A stretch of 64,000 bases of DNA from contig CAIRGJ010000062.1 in assembly GCA_903878085.1 (NCBI GenBank), positions 158,340-222,339 of the forward strand, read 5' to 3'. The DNA is from an uncultured Hyphomicrobiales bacterium. GTDB taxonomy: Bacteria > Pseudomonadota > Alphaproteobacteria > Rhizobiales > Xanthobacteraceae. The notes beneath the pieces were generated by a model that ran no database searches, was not told the DNA's origin, and saw only the letters and a list, made by a program, of their open reading frames with translations. The translations under genes and the position numbers were made by a program. Shown here piece after piece: positions 43,171-52,119 of this stretch (positions within the stretch are counted from its first letter, which is position 1; the number at the start of each line of letters is the position of its first letter).

Positions 43171-44145
43171 ATGGCCGAGTCCGACAGAGACGAAATGCAG
43201 GCACCGGCGCGAATGCCGCCGCCACGCATGGCCGGCTCGCTGCTGCCGCGCTTCGATACGCCGCTGGTGCCGCGTAATTCGATTTCCGGGCGCGCGCTGG
43301 TCGCGGTGGTCGCGATCATGACGTTCCTCGCTTCGCTCACCACCGGCGCGGTGATTCTGGTCAGTGGCGCGGCGAACGAGTGGCAATCGGATGTGGCGCG
43401 CGAAATCACTATCCAGGTCATCCCGGCACCGAACCGAAATCCCGAGGCCACCGCCGATAAGGCGGCGGCCGTGGCGCGCGCATTCCCCGGCATTGGCGAA
43501 GTGCGCGTCTATTCGAAGGAAGAGTCGGCCAAATTGCTCGAGCCGTGGCTCGGCAGCGGGCTGACGCTCGACACGCTGCCGGTGCCGCGCCTGATCGTCG
43601 TCAGAATCGCCTCTGGCGCCGTGCCCGATATGGCGCAACTGCGCAAGCAATTGGCCGAGCAGGCGCCCGGCGCCACGCTCGACGATCATCGCGGCTGGAT
43701 CGAGCGCATGCGCGCCATGACCGCCACTGCGGTGGCCGCCGGTGTCGGCATCCTGATCCTGATGCTGGCTGCTACCGTGTTGTCGGTGACCTTCGCGACC
43801 CGCGGCGCCATGGCGACGAACAAGATCGTGATCGAGGTGCTGCATTTCGTCGGCGCCAAGAACGGTTTCATCGCCGGGCATTTCCAGCGGCATTTTCTGA
43901 TGCTTGGCCTGCAAGGTGGCGCCATCGGCGGCGGTTCGGCGATCCTGCTGTTCCTGCTGGCGGGCGGCCTCAGCCGCTGGTTTGCCGGTTCTGCGGGCGG
44001 CGACCAGACCAGCGCCATGTTCGGATCGTTTTCGATCGGCATCAGCGGCTATATTGCCGTGCTCGGCCAGGTCGTTCTGATTGCCGTGGTGACGGCGCTG
44101 ACCTCGCGCCAAACCGTCAATCGAACCTTGGAGATGATTGACTGA
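43171..44145 (+). CDS. ftsX: FtsX cell-division ABC permease
   Basis: 324-residue membrane partner of FtsE. A cytoplasmic Pro/Arg-rich N-terminus, TM1 (ALVAVVAIMTFLASLTTGAVILV), a periplasmic loop with the FtsX-type DVAREITIQVIPAPNRNPE and VYSKEESAKLLEPWLG, then three further helices separated by short loops (AVAAGVGILILMLAATVLSVTF; LQGGAIGGGSAILLFLLAGGL; GYIAVLGQVVLIAVVTAL). ATG 43171 chosen over TTG 43165. Its stop overlaps the ydcF-like start by one base. Confidence 0.93.
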   Translation: MAESDRDEMQAPARMPPPRMAGSLLPRFDTPLVPRNSISGRALVAVVAIMTFLASLTTGAVILVSGAANEWQSDVAREITIQVIPAPNRNPEATADKAAAVARAFPGIGEVRVYSKEESAKLLEPWLGSGLTLDTLPVPRLIVVRIASGAVPDMAQLRKQLAEQAPGATLDDHRGWIERMRAMTATAVAAGVGILILMLAATVLSVTFATRGAMATNKIVIEVLHFVGAKNGFIAGHFQRHFLMLGLQGGAIGGGSAILLFLLAGGLSRWFAGSAGGDQTSAMFGSFSIGISGYIAVLGQVVLIAVVTALTSRQTVNRTLEMID

Positions 44146-44756
44146 TGTTCGCCGGCTTCGCCCGCTGGATCGGCTTCCTGACGATGACGGTCGGCGTCGT
44201 CGCGGTGCTGGTGCTGACCGCCGGCTTCTTCTGGTTTGCCTTCAATATCTCGACCGATGAGCCGCAGCTCGACCGCAAGGCCGACGGCATCGTGGTCCTG
44301 ACCGGGGCCGCCTCGCGCATTCCCGATGCGATCGAATTGCTGGCGGCGGAGCGCGGCAAGCGACTGCTGATCACCGGCGTGCACCGCGCCACCAGCGCCT
44401 CGGAAATCGCGCGCCTGACACCGCTCTATTCGAAGTTCTTCACCTGCTGCATCGATCTCGACCGCTCGGCGCTCAACACCTTCGGCAATGCGCTGGAAAC
44501 CAGGCGCTGGGCCCGCGAACACAATTTCAATTCGCTGATCGTGGTGACCTCGAACTGGCATATGCCGCGCGCCATGGCCGAGCTGTCGCATCAGCTACCC
44601 GACGCCACGCTGATTGCCTATCCAGTCAGCTCCGAAAAAGTTAAGACCGAGCCGTGGTGGTCGAACCTCGATACCGCGCGCTTTCTGTTCGCGGAATACC
44701 TGAAATATTTGTTCGCGCTCACCCGCATGAGCCTGGACCCCGACACGACCGCGTAA
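44145..44756 (+). CDS. YdcF/SanA/ElyC-family (DUF218) protein
   Basis: 203-residue single-pass membrane protein with a DUF218 domain. N-terminal TM (FLTMTVGVVAVLVLTAGFFWFAF), then ADGIVVLTGAASRIPDAIELLAAERGKRLLITGVHR, CCIDLDRSALNTFGNALETRRWAREHNFNSLIVVTSNWHMPRAMAE-like blocks typical of the fold. Relatives influence envelope polysaccharide or vancomycin permeability; the exact function is unknown. Overlaps the ftsX stop (TGATG), and plsC follows 9 nt later: one envelope-related operon. Confidence 0.87.
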   Translation: MFAGFARWIGFLTMTVGVVAVLVLTAGFFWFAFNISTDEPQLDRKADGIVVLTGAASRIPDAIELLAAERGKRLLITGVHRATSASEIARLTPLYSKFFTCCIDLDRSALNTFGNALETRRWAREHNFNSLIVVTSNWHMPRAMAELSHQLPDATLIAYPVSSEKVKTEPWWSNLDTARFLFAEYLKYLFALTRMSLDPDTTA

Positions 44757-44765
44757 AGGAACACC

Positions 44766-45488
44766 GTGCTCATTCTCGTTCGCTCCATCGCCTTTAACGT
44801 GTTGTTCTACGCCAACACGGTGTTCTGGCTGATCGTCGCGCTGCCGACGTTTTTCATGCCGTATTGGGCCATCGTCGAGATCGCGAAGGCCTGGGGCCGC
44901 GTGAACCTGGTGCTGCTGCGCTGGGTCGCGGGGATTCACATCGAAGTGCGGGGTGCCGAGAAGATTCCGAAGGGCGGCCTGATCGTTGCCGCCAAGCATC
45001 AATCGGCGTGGGAAACTTTCGCGCTGCTGCCGCTGTTCGAAAATCCGCTGTTCATCGTCAAGCGCGAGTTGATGTGGATCCCGATTTTCGGCTGGCTGAT
45101 GGCCAAAGGCCGCATGGTGCCGGTCGACCGCACCGCCGGCTCGCAGGCGCTGATCGCGATGACAGAGCGGGCGCGGATCGAGATCAGCCGCAATCGCCAG
45201 CTCATCATTTTTCCGGAGGGCACGCGCCGGCCGGCCGGGGCCGAGCCGCGTTACAAATACGGCGTTGCGCATATCTACGCGGCGGAAGGCGTGCCCTGCG
45301 TGCCGATCGCGCTCAATTCCGGCCTGTTCTGGCCGCGCCGCTCGATCCTGCGCCATCCGGGAACGGTGCTGGTGCAAGTGCTCGATCCGATCCCGCCTGG
45401 GCTGGACAAGGATGTGTTTTTCCAGCGCCTGCAGGACGGCATCGAAAGCGCGACCGCGCGCCTGATTGCTGAATCCAAGGCCGGTTGA
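44766..45488 (+). CDS. plsC: 1-acyl-sn-glycerol-3-phosphate acyltransferase
   Basis: 240-residue lysophosphatidic acid acyltransferase. N-terminal membrane helices (LVRSIAFNVLFYANTVFWLIVALPTFF), catalytic block I AAKHQSAWETFAL in which the canonical Asp of HX4D is Glu, block II GRMVPVDRTAGSQAL, block III IIFPEGTRRPAG and block IV VPCVPIALNSGLFWPRR. Last gene of ftsE-ftsX-ydcF-plsC. Confidence 0.9.
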   Translation: MLILVRSIAFNVLFYANTVFWLIVALPTFFMPYWAIVEIAKAWGRVNLVLLRWVAGIHIEVRGAEKIPKGGLIVAAKHQSAWETFALLPLFENPLFIVKRELMWIPIFGWLMAKGRMVPVDRTAGSQALIAMTERARIEISRNRQLIIFPEGTRRPAGAEPRYKYGVAHIYAAEGVPCVPIALNSGLFWPRRSILRHPGTVLVQVLDPIPPGLDKDVFFQRLQDGIESATARLIAESKAG

Positions 45489-45578
45489 AGAGCGGCATTT
45501 CGAAGCATTGCGCATTTGGCGCTTTTATTGTCGCCGAATTGTTCTATCGTTAAGGCTCATCTTTGGGAGCGGGGCATT

Positions 45579-45872
45579 ATGGCAAAGCAGAAATCGGTAT
45601 TTCGGAAGATGAGCGATTCCATAAAGGCGGGCGCAACGGCGGTCGCCGATGTCGCGCAGGCCGCCATCACATCCGCTTCAGACCTGCCTGAACATGGCGG
45701 TTACAAGCCCGTGAATAAGCAGCGCTGGGTGCAGGAGATCGAAGCGACCGGAGCAAAGAAGTCATCCAAAAAGAAGTCGAAAAAGAAATCGGCTAAGAAG
45801 GTGGCTAAGAAGGCGGTTAAGAAAACGGTCAAGAAGAAGACCAGCAAGAAATCGAAAAAGAAAAAGCTCTAG
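45579..45872 (+). CDS. Small basic protein with histone H1-like lysine tail
   Basis: 97-residue protein. Residues 1-60 are an ordinary soluble sequence (VFRKMSDSIKAGATAVADVAQAAITSASDLPEHGGYKPVNKQRWVQEIEATG); residues 61-97 are almost only Lys with Ser, Ala, Val and Thr, in repeated KKxAKK/SKK units. Lys-rich tails of this kind bind nucleic acids in histone H1-like bacterial proteins. ATG 45579 follows GGGAGCGGGG; the frame from 45516 is not needed. Function is inference. Confidence 0.7.
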   Translation: MAKQKSVFRKMSDSIKAGATAVADVAQAAITSASDLPEHGGYKPVNKQRWVQEIEATGAKKSSKKKSKKKSAKKVAKKAVKKTVKKKTSKKSKKKKL

Positions 45873-46040
45873 CTCACTTCAGCGTTAGCGCCTGGATCAA
45901 ATCGCGCATTGTGTTTTGCTCGCCGGCGCGTTTGACGGCGAATTCTCCGGCACCCCACAGCGGCGCTAGCTACTTCTTCGGCTCTTCCTTGCCCTCTTCA
46001 TCCAGCGCCTTCAGCCGGGCGCGGGCATTGTCCTGCGCCC
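45873..46040 (-). pseudogene. Gene remnants including a TPR-protein C-terminus
   Basis: Minus strand. At 45969-46040 is a 72-nt segment (66 identities) duplicating the 3' end of the TPR gene at 47565, encoding AQDNARARLKALDEEGKEEPKK and a stop; nothing upstream of it matches the rest of the gene. At about 45876-45968 a second frame PLWGAGEFAVKRAGEQNTMRDLIQALTLK and TGA looks like the C-terminus of another lost protein, not identified. Both are fragments. Confidence 0.65.
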
Positions 46041-46166
46041 CCCGGGATATCGGCTCGCCGGTGTTCTCTTATTATCCTTGTTGAGATATCATTCCGGTAG
46101 CGACCTTGCGCGGGTCGCGCTCGCTGATTCTGCCATAGCCCAACGCAAGCGCAGGGACAGCATCCC

Positions 46167-47156
46167 ATGCAATCGGCGACAAATAACTTTGCCCCGGTTC
46201 GTTATTCGTACGGCGATCTGCCCGAGCGGGACCGCGCGGCGGTCTGGTGGGAAATCGTCGGACGCAAGGTGTTTCGCGCCGAGTGTCAGCCTTTGGCCGA
46301 GGGACCGTTCGAAGCCGAAATAACTCATCGCGCATTGCCGGGCTTAGGTTTGGTCCGCGTGAAAAGCTCCGGGCAGAGCTTTGTCAGAACCCGAGAGCTG
46401 ATCGCCGACAGCAAAGACCAGTTCTTGCTGTCGATAACTGGGTCCGGCGCTGTCGTTGTTGCCCAGCGCGACCGCGAGGTAAAGCTGGGCGAGGGAGACG
46501 CGACGCTCATCTCCTACGCCGACCGGCTCAAACTCGTGCGTCCTCTGCCAGGCTCGTCCCGGTCGCTGCTCATCCCTTACGCGACGCTGGCCCCGCTGGT
46601 AAACAATGTCGATGACGCCGTCATTCGCGCCATACCGCGCAATAATGAGAGGCTGCGGTTGTTGATCGGCTACCTCGATCTGCTCGAAGACGAGGAACTG
46701 CTGGCGTCGGCGGACATGCGACAGCTCGCCATTTCGCACGTCCACGATCTTGTCGCGCTCACGATCGGCGCGACAAGGGATGCCGCCGCTTTTGCCGAGG
46801 GCAATGGCTTGCGTGCGGCGCGGTTGCACGCGATCAAGATGGACATCATCGAGAATGCCGCTCGCAGCAACCTGACGATCGATGCGCTTGCGCGGCGGCA
46901 TCGTCTTCACCCGCGCTATATTCAGCGATTGTTCGAGGCGACAGGAACGACGTTTTCCGAATTCCTGGTCGGCCAGCGCCTCGCCGGCGCGCATCGTATG
47001 TTGCTGGACGCTCGCCATCTCGACCGGAACATCAGCGCTATCGCCTTCGCATGCGGTTTCAGCGACCTGTCCTATTTCAATCGCTGTTTCCGCCGCCGTT
47101 TCGGCACTTCGCCGTCGCTGCTGCGCGCCGAGGCCCAGCGCGACGACACGGTCTGA
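46167..47156 (+). CDS. AraC-family transcriptional regulator
   Basis: 329-residue regulator. An N-terminal cupin-like AraC-binding region (VWWEIVGRKVFRAECQPLAEGPFEAEIT to SLLIPYATLAPLVN) is followed by the C-terminal double HTH: LTIDALARRHRLHPRYIQRLFEATGTTFSEFLVGQRLAGAHRML and DRNISAIAFACGFSDLSYFNRCFRRRFGTSPSLLR. The target is unknown. It lies inside a decayed zone flanked by duplicated TPR 3' ends and a porin remnant. Confidence 0.92.
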   Translation: MQSATNNFAPVRYSYGDLPERDRAAVWWEIVGRKVFRAECQPLAEGPFEAEITHRALPGLGLVRVKSSGQSFVRTRELIADSKDQFLLSITGSGAVVVAQRDREVKLGEGDATLISYADRLKLVRPLPGSSRSLLIPYATLAPLVNNVDDAVIRAIPRNNERLRLLIGYLDLLEDEELLASADMRQLAISHVHDLVALTIGATRDAAAFAEGNGLRAARLHAIKMDIIENAARSNLTIDALARRHRLHPRYIQRLFEATGTTFSEFLVGQRLAGAHRMLLDARHLDRNISAIAFACGFSDLSYFNRCFRRRFGTSPSLLRAEAQRDDTV

Positions 47157-47300
47157 CTTTGTCACATTAGTGCCGGTTCGTGTCGTTCCAGTCCACGTCC
47201 CGCCACGGGGAATCTTCGTATCCTGGCGGCTGGGTGTGAGCGAATGAGACAGCCTGACAATGAGCGCCCCTGGAGGGGCGGCTATGAACAAGTACGTATG

Positions 47301-47507
47301 GGGCGGTTTGGCGGGCTTCGCGATGGTCGGGTCGGCTGGACATTAGGCACCGGCTTCGAGCGAAAACTGATGAAAAATTAGACCGCCAAATTGGAATACC
47401 TTTACGTCGATTTTGGCTCATACACCTTTGTCGGCGGAACCGGCTTCGACACGCGGGTTACGCTTCACGACCACATCGTCCGGCTAGGCACGAATTATCA
47501 CATCTAA
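47301..47507 (+). pseudogene. Outer-membrane beta-barrel (Omp25/RopB-like) C-terminal remnant
   Basis: The frame at 47337 reads GWTLGTGFERKLMKN, a TAG where homologues have Trp, then TAKLEYLYVDFGSYTFVGG, TGFDTRVTLHDHIVRLGTNYHI and TAA 47507. This is the closing beta-strand region of a small outer-membrane porin of Rhizobiales. Only about the last 60 codons survive and they carry a nonsense codon (TGG to TAG at 47379). An unrelated ATG 47284 with a GGAGGGG site opens a 20-codon frame over the same DNA, probably fortuitous. Confidence 0.7.
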
Positions 47508-47564
47508 GAATTCGCGCTTTTCGAGGCTACGCTGTCTCCAAGATGCCGGCGGCGCCCGGATGCG

Positions 47565-48155
47565 CTACTTTTTCGATTCGTCCTTGCCCTCTTCATCCAA
47601 CGCTTTCAGCCGGGCGCGGGCATTGTCCTGCGCCCATTGCGCGATACGGTCCTTGGTCGGCAGCCCGATGGCGAACTTGTATTCGGTGCGCGCCTTGTCG
47701 AGGTCCTTCTTCTTTTCGAAGATCAGTCCGCGGCTGTAGTGCGCGGCGGCGTAGGTCGGATCGATCTTAGAGGCGCGGTCATAATCGGCCAGCGCCCGGT
47801 CGAGATCGCCCTTCTGCTGATAGACGTCGGCGCGGTAGTCGTAGCTCTCGACGTTTTTCGGCTCGATCTTGATCGCAACCGCATAATCGGCGAGTGAGGC
47901 GTCGAGCTCGCCCTTCTTCTGCCGCCAGCTGCCACGCGCGCGGTGGATTGCCGCCAGCCCTTTGCCCGCGATTTTGCCGGTGGCGATCATGCGGCTGCAG
48001 GCGTCCTCGCCGGCCTGGAACTTGTCCTTGTCCTTGTAATTTTCGTTGCCCAGCGAGAAACACGACACGCGGTCGGCGTCTTGGGCGAAAGAACGCGGCG
48101 CCGCCGCCGTGATGGCCACGAGGGCAAGTGTCGCAATCAAAACCGGACGGCACAT
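47565..48155 (-). CDS. Exported TPR-repeat protein
   Basis: 196-residue periplasmic protein. Signal peptide (LIATLALVAITAAAPRSFA), then a Cys-containing region (RVSCFSLGNENYKDKDKFQAGEDACSRMI) and three tetratricopeptide repeats, clearest in VESYDYRADVYQQKGDLDRALADYDRASKIDPTYAAAHYSRGLIFEKKKDLDKARTEYKFAI. ATG 48155 follows GGGGGG. Its 3' end is duplicated at 45969. Probably a protein-interaction scaffold; partner unknown. Confidence 0.83.
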   Translation of the reverse strand: MCRPVLIATLALVAITAAAPRSFAQDADRVSCFSLGNENYKDKDKFQAGEDACSRMIATGKIAGKGLAAIHRARGSWRQKKGELDASLADYAVAIKIEPKNVESYDYRADVYQQKGDLDRALADYDRASKIDPTYAAAHYSRGLIFEKKKDLDKARTEYKFAIGLPTKDRIAQWAQDNARARLKALDEEGKDESKK

Positions 48156-48235
48156 CACAATCCCCCCAGAAAGCACCACAACGACAACGCCGCAAATATT
48201 AGGTCTGCCGGTTCGGCTCGTCGAGGTAACGCGGC

Positions 48236-48805
48236 CTAATCATTGGCCTGCTCGTGCGTGCCTTTGAGCCGCGCGCCGAGCGTGTGCAGATCGGCATCGT
48301 CAACGCCCAGCGTCTCCAGCTCTTTCACCGTCGCCAGCACGTAGTCGCGGCATGGGCCGGAGCGGCCATGACCCTGGCGGACGTAATGCAGTTGCTCGGC
48401 CAGCGTCAGGCGGCCGGCATATTGCTGGTGGCCGCGGTCCACCATGTAGCAGAGTGCGTGGACGCTTTGCTGCGGGTCGTGGTCGAGCCAGACCCTTCGC
48501 CAAGCCTCGCGATAGACCATGGTGACCTGCTCGCGCTCGCGCAGGTAATCGATGGTTTCAGCCCGTTTGGCCTTGGCCACCCGATAGGCGATGCCGCGGC
48601 AGTTGCCGCCGCGATCGAGGCCGAGCACCAGGCCCGGCCGTTCCGGCGTGCCGCGATGCACAAAGGAGTAGACGCAGAGGGCGCGGTGGGCGCCGACCAG
48701 CCGGGCATTGCGCCGTTCGAGGAACTCGAAGCCGGGCCGCCACATCAGCGATCCGTAGCCGAAGACCCAAAAATCCTCGCTGCTCTGTGTGGATTTGTTG
48801 CTCAT
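48236..48805 (-). CDS. chaC: ChaC-type gamma-glutamylcyclotransferase
   Basis: 189-residue GGCT-fold enzyme; ChaC proteins cleave glutathione to 5-oxoproline and Cys-Gly. The substrate loop FWVFGYGSLMWRPGFEF is near residues 12-28 and the catalytic Glu lies in YLREREQVTMVY. The C-terminal GPCRDYVLATVKELETLGVDDADLHTL is typical. Divergent from the DUF2125 gene. Confidence 0.92.
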   Translation of the reverse strand: MSNKSTQSSEDFWVFGYGSLMWRPGFEFLERRNARLVGAHRALCVYSFVHRGTPERPGLVLGLDRGGNCRGIAYRVAKAKRAETIDYLREREQVTMVYREAWRRVWLDHDPQQSVHALCYMVDRGHQQYAGRLTLAEQLHYVRQGHGRSGPCRDYVLATVKELETLGVDDADLHTLGARLKGTHEQAND

Positions 48806-48901
48806 CGGGCGCTCGCCTAACAGGCCGATTGCCGGTAAGCAACGGGGCGAACAGATTCGGCGGCCTTAAAACGCCGCATTCGGCGAGTGTTAAAGTCCCT
48901 A

Positions 48902-50020
48902 ATGACAAGCCCTTATTCCGAGCGCCGCCGCACCGGCCGCTACGTCACCTTGCTGCTCTTGGTCGCCGCTTTGTTCGGCGGCTGGAGCTGGTTCTGGTTC
49001 TATGCCGCCGGCAAGATCGAGACGACCATCGACGGCTGGCGGGCGCGCGAGGCCCAGGCCGGCCGCGTCTATGCCTGCGGGTCGCAGACCATCGGCGGCT
49101 ATCCGTTTCGCTTCGAGCTGAATTGCGATGCCGCCTCCGCGGCGTTCAGCCAGCCTCCGTTGGAGATCAAGAGCCGCGGCGTGTTGGTCGCAGCACAGGT
49201 CTATCAGCCCACGCTGCTGATCAGCGAATATCGCGGTCCGCTCACCGTCGCCAATCCGGGCCAGGCGCCGGACCTCGTCATCAACTGGAAGCTGGCGCAG
49301 TCGAGCCTGAGCGGTACGCCGTCAGCGCCCGAGCGCGTCTCGCTGGTGGTCGATTTGCCGGCGGTGGACCGGATGAGCGGCGGCAGCCAGCAGGCTTTGC
49401 TGCGCGCCAAACATATCGAGATCCACGGCCGCATCGCCGAAGGCTCCGTCAGGGATCATCCCGTGGTCGAGGCGGTGTTGCGGCTTACCGGCGCTACCGC
49501 GCCGGAGTTGCATCCCGCGGCGGCGACGCCGGTCGACGCCGACATCAACGCGGTCTTGCGCGGGCTCAACGATTTCTCGCCCAAGCCCTGGGCGGCGCGG
49601 TTTCGCGAGATCCAGGCGGCCGGCGGCGGCATCGAGATCGGCCAGACGCGGGTGCAGCAGGGCGACGCCGTCGCGGTGGGCAGTGGCAGTCTGTCGATCA
49701 ATGCCAACGGCCGGCTGGAAGGCCAGTTGCGCGTCACGGTCGCGGGGCTGGAGCCGTTTCTCAACGCCATCGGCGCGCAGCAGATGGTGCAGACGTCGCC
49801 GAGTATGGACAAGATCGCCGGGGTGCTGGACCGCCTGTCGCCCGGTCTCGGCGGCGTCGCGCGCCAGCAGGCGGCTGCCAATATCGGCGCCGGCATCAAC
49901 TTTCTCGGCGAGCAGACCACACTGGAAGGCAAGCGTGCGGTGACGCTGCCGCTGCGCTTCAATGACGGGGCGATGTCCTTAGGCCCGATCCCGATCGGCC
50001 GAGCGCCGGCGCTGTTTTAA
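48902..50020 (+). CDS. DUF2125 exported protein
   Basis: 372-residue protein with an N-terminal signal anchor (YVTLLLLVAALFGGWSWFWFYAAG) and DUF2125 features: TIDGWRAREAQAGRVYACGSQTIGGYPFRFELNC, followed by repeating beta-rich segments reminiscent of AsmA-like bridging domains. Two Cys (ACGS and LNC) may pair. ATG 48902 is used; the GTG 48887 start adds five residues. Its stop overlaps the convergent tyrA-like gene by 4 nt. Function unknown; an envelope role is inferred. Confidence 0.85.
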   Translation: MTSPYSERRRTGRYVTLLLLVAALFGGWSWFWFYAAGKIETTIDGWRAREAQAGRVYACGSQTIGGYPFRFELNCDAASAAFSQPPLEIKSRGVLVAAQVYQPTLLISEYRGPLTVANPGQAPDLVINWKLAQSSLSGTPSAPERVSLVVDLPAVDRMSGGSQQALLRAKHIEIHGRIAEGSVRDHPVVEAVLRLTGATAPELHPAAATPVDADINAVLRGLNDFSPKPWAARFREIQAAGGGIEIGQTRVQQGDAVAVGSGSLSINANGRLEGQLRVTVAGLEPFLNAIGAQQMVQTSPSMDKIAGVLDRLSPGLGGVARQQAAANIGAGINFLGEQTTLEGKRAVTLPLRFNDGAMSLGPIPIGRAPALF

Positions 50021-51000
50021 TCTTTTTCCGACGCATAAGGCTTCGGCAGCGGCTCGTGCGGCAGGTCCGGGTGCGGGCGGCCGAAATCGGGCGAGGCTGA
50101 ATCCTGGCCGATCTGCACGATGCCTTTGCGGATGGCGCGGGTGCGGGTGAAATGCTCGAACAGCGCGTCGCCGTCGCCGTTGCGGATCGCCTTGGTCAGC
50201 AGCGAGATGTCCTCGTTGAAGCGGCCGAGCATTTCCAGCACGGCATCCTTGTTGGCGAGGAACACGTCGCGCCACATCGTCGGGTCCGATGCGGCGATAC
50301 GCGTGAAATCGCGGAAACCGCCGGCCGAAAACTTCAACACCTCGGAGCGCGTCACCGTCTGCAATTCGTCGGCGGTGCCGACGATGGTGTAGGCGATCAG
50401 ATGCGGCAGATGGCTGGTGACCGCGAGCACCAGGTCGTGATGATCGGGCGCCATGATCTCGACATTGGCGCCGAGCAGCCGCCAGAACGCGGCCAGCTTC
50501 TCGACGGCAGCCGGGTCGGTGCCTTCCGGCGGCGTCAGGATGCACCAGCGGTTGACGAACAGTTCGGCAAAGCCCGCGTCGGGGCCGGAATATTCGGTGC
50601 CGGCCACCGGATGCGCCGGGACGAAATGCACATTCTTCGGCAAATGCGGAGCCATATCGCGCACCACCGAGCCTTTGACCGAACCGACGTCGGAGATAAT
50701 CGCGCCGGCTTTTAGATGCGGCGCGATCTCCTTGGCAACCGGGCCACAAGCGCCGACCGGAATGCTGACGATGACGAGATCGGCGCCTTCGACCGCGGCG
50801 GCATTGGTCTCCACCACCTGATCGGCGAGGCCGAGTTCGGCGATGCGCTTGCGCGTCGCCGCCGAGCGCGCCGTCGCCACGATCGAACCGGCCGCGCCTT
50901 GCGCTTTCGCCGCGCGCGCGATCGACGAGCCGATCAGCCCGACGCCGATCAGCGCGACGCGGTTGAACAAAGCTGCGGGCTTGGCGGCAGGCTTGCTCAC
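50017..51000 (-). CDS. tyrA: Prephenate/arogenate dehydrogenase
   Basis: 327-residue NAD(P)-dependent enzyme of tyrosine synthesis. Rossmann motif [52 protein letters not shown], the catalytic His region [19 protein letters not shown] and [23 protein letters not shown]. It lacks fused chorismate mutase or ACT domains. GTG 51000 overlaps the hisC stop by 4 nt, so the aromatic genes are translationally coupled. Confidence 0.93.
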   Translation of the reverse strand: MSKPAAKPAALFNRVALIGVGLIGSSIARAAKAQGAAGSIVATARSAATRKRIAELGLADQVVETNAAAVEGADLVIVSIPVGACGPVAKEIAPHLKAGAIISDVGSVKGSVVRDMAPHLPKNVHFVPAHPVAGTEYSGPDAGFAELFVNRWCILTPPEGTDPAAVEKLAAFWRLLGANVEIMAPDHHDLVLAVTSHLPHLIAYTIVGTADELQTVTRSEVLKFSAGGFRDFTRIAASDPTMWRDVFLANKDAVLEMLGRFNEDISLLTKAIRNGDGDALFEHFTRTRAIRKGIVQIGQDSASPDFGRPHPDLPHEPLPKPYASEKD

Positions 51001-52100
51001 GCCTTTTTCCCCAGAAACTCCGCCAGCGCGTTGACCACGAGCTTGTTGGCCTCTTCGCTGCCGACCGTCATGCGCAAGGCATTCGGCAACTGGTAGGCCG
51101 AGACTTGGCGCAGGATGAGGCCGCGCTTCATCAGGAAGGCATTGGCCTCGCCCGCGGTGCGGCCCGCCGTGTCGGGAAAATGAATCAGCACGAAATTCGC
51201 CACGCTCGGCGTTACCTTGAGGCCGAGCTTGCCGATTTCTTCCGTCAGCCATGTCAGCCAGCGCGAATTATGCTCGCGCGAGCGCTCGACGTGGGCGGCA
51301 TCCTGGATCGCGGCGATGCCGGCGGCGATCGCCGGCGCGTTGACGTTGAACGGGCCGCGGATGCGGTTGATCGCATCGATGACGTGCGCGGGGCCGTACA
51401 TCCAGCCGAGCCGCAGCGCCGCCAGGCCGTAGATCTTCGAGAAGGTGCGCGTCATCACCACGTTGTCGCTGGTCGCGACCAGCTCGATGCCGGACTCGTA
51501 GTCGTTGCGCCGGACATATTCGGCATAGGCCGCGTCCAGCACCAGCAACACGTTGCCCGGCAGCGAGCGATGCAGTCGCTTCACTTCGTCGAACGGAATG
51601 TAGGTGCCGGTCGGATTATTCGGATTGGCCAGGAACACGATCTTGGTCTTCGGCGTTACCAATTTAAGAATGGTATCGACGTCGGCGGTGAATTCCTTCT
51701 CCGGCGCGACCACGGGTTTGGCGCCGGTGCCGAGCGTCGCGATCGGGTACACCAGAAAGCCATGCGTGGTGTGGATCGCTTCGTCGCCATCGGTGAGATA
51801 GGCGCGCGCGATCAGGTTGAGCAGATCGTCAGAGCCCGCGCCGCAGACGATGCGCGCCGGGTCGAGACCGAACACGCCGCCGATCGCTTCGCGCAACGCC
51901 AGCGACGAACCTTCCGGGTAATCCTCAAGATGCGCGCCCGCTTCGCGATAAGCGGCAATCGCATTCTCGCCCGGCCCCAACGGTGTTTCGTTGGAAGACA
52001 GCTTGAATACTTTGGCGACGCCGGGCGCCGTGCTCTTGCCCGGAATGTAGGGGGCGATGTCGAGCACGCCGGGGCGCGGTTGCGGACGTTGAGCGGTCAT
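50997..52100 (-). CDS. hisC: Histidinol-phosphate / aromatic aminotransferase
   Basis: 367-residue class-II-like PLP aminotransferase. [62 protein letters not shown], and the PLP lysine in [16 protein letters not shown]. HisC-type enzymes also transaminate prephenate or arogenate-pathway acids; the operon position between chorismate mutase and prephenate dehydrogenase supports such a double role here. Confidence 0.92.
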   Translation of the reverse strand: MTAQRPQPRPGVLDIAPYIPGKSTAPGVAKVFKLSSNETPLGPGENAIAAYREAGAHLEDYPEGSSLALREAIGGVFGLDPARIVCGAGSDDLLNLIARAYLTDGDEAIHTTHGFLVYPIATLGTGAKPVVAPEKEFTADVDTILKLVTPKTKIVFLANPNNPTGTYIPFDEVKRLHRSLPGNVLLVLDAAYAEYVRRNDYESGIELVATSDNVVMTRTFSKIYGLAALRLGWMYGPAHVIDAINRIRGPFNVNAPAIAAGIAAIQDAAHVERSREHNSRWLTWLTEEIGKLGLKVTPSVANFVLIHFPDTAGRTAGEANAFLMKRGLILRQVSAYQLPNALRMTVGSEEANKLVVNALAEFLGKKA

Positions 52101-52119
52101 AACTTTAGCTTTCTTGGCG

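Noticed and set aside
47284..47346. 20-codon ORF (ATG 47284) as a leader peptide
   Set aside because: It overlaps the porin remnant in another frame and has no attenuator structure after it, though a GGAGGGG site precedes it; not enough to call a gene.
48787..49965. 392-codon plus-strand ORF overlapping the DUF2125 gene
   Set aside because: It is a +1 shadow of DUF2125 with Arg/Gly-rich composition and no domain.
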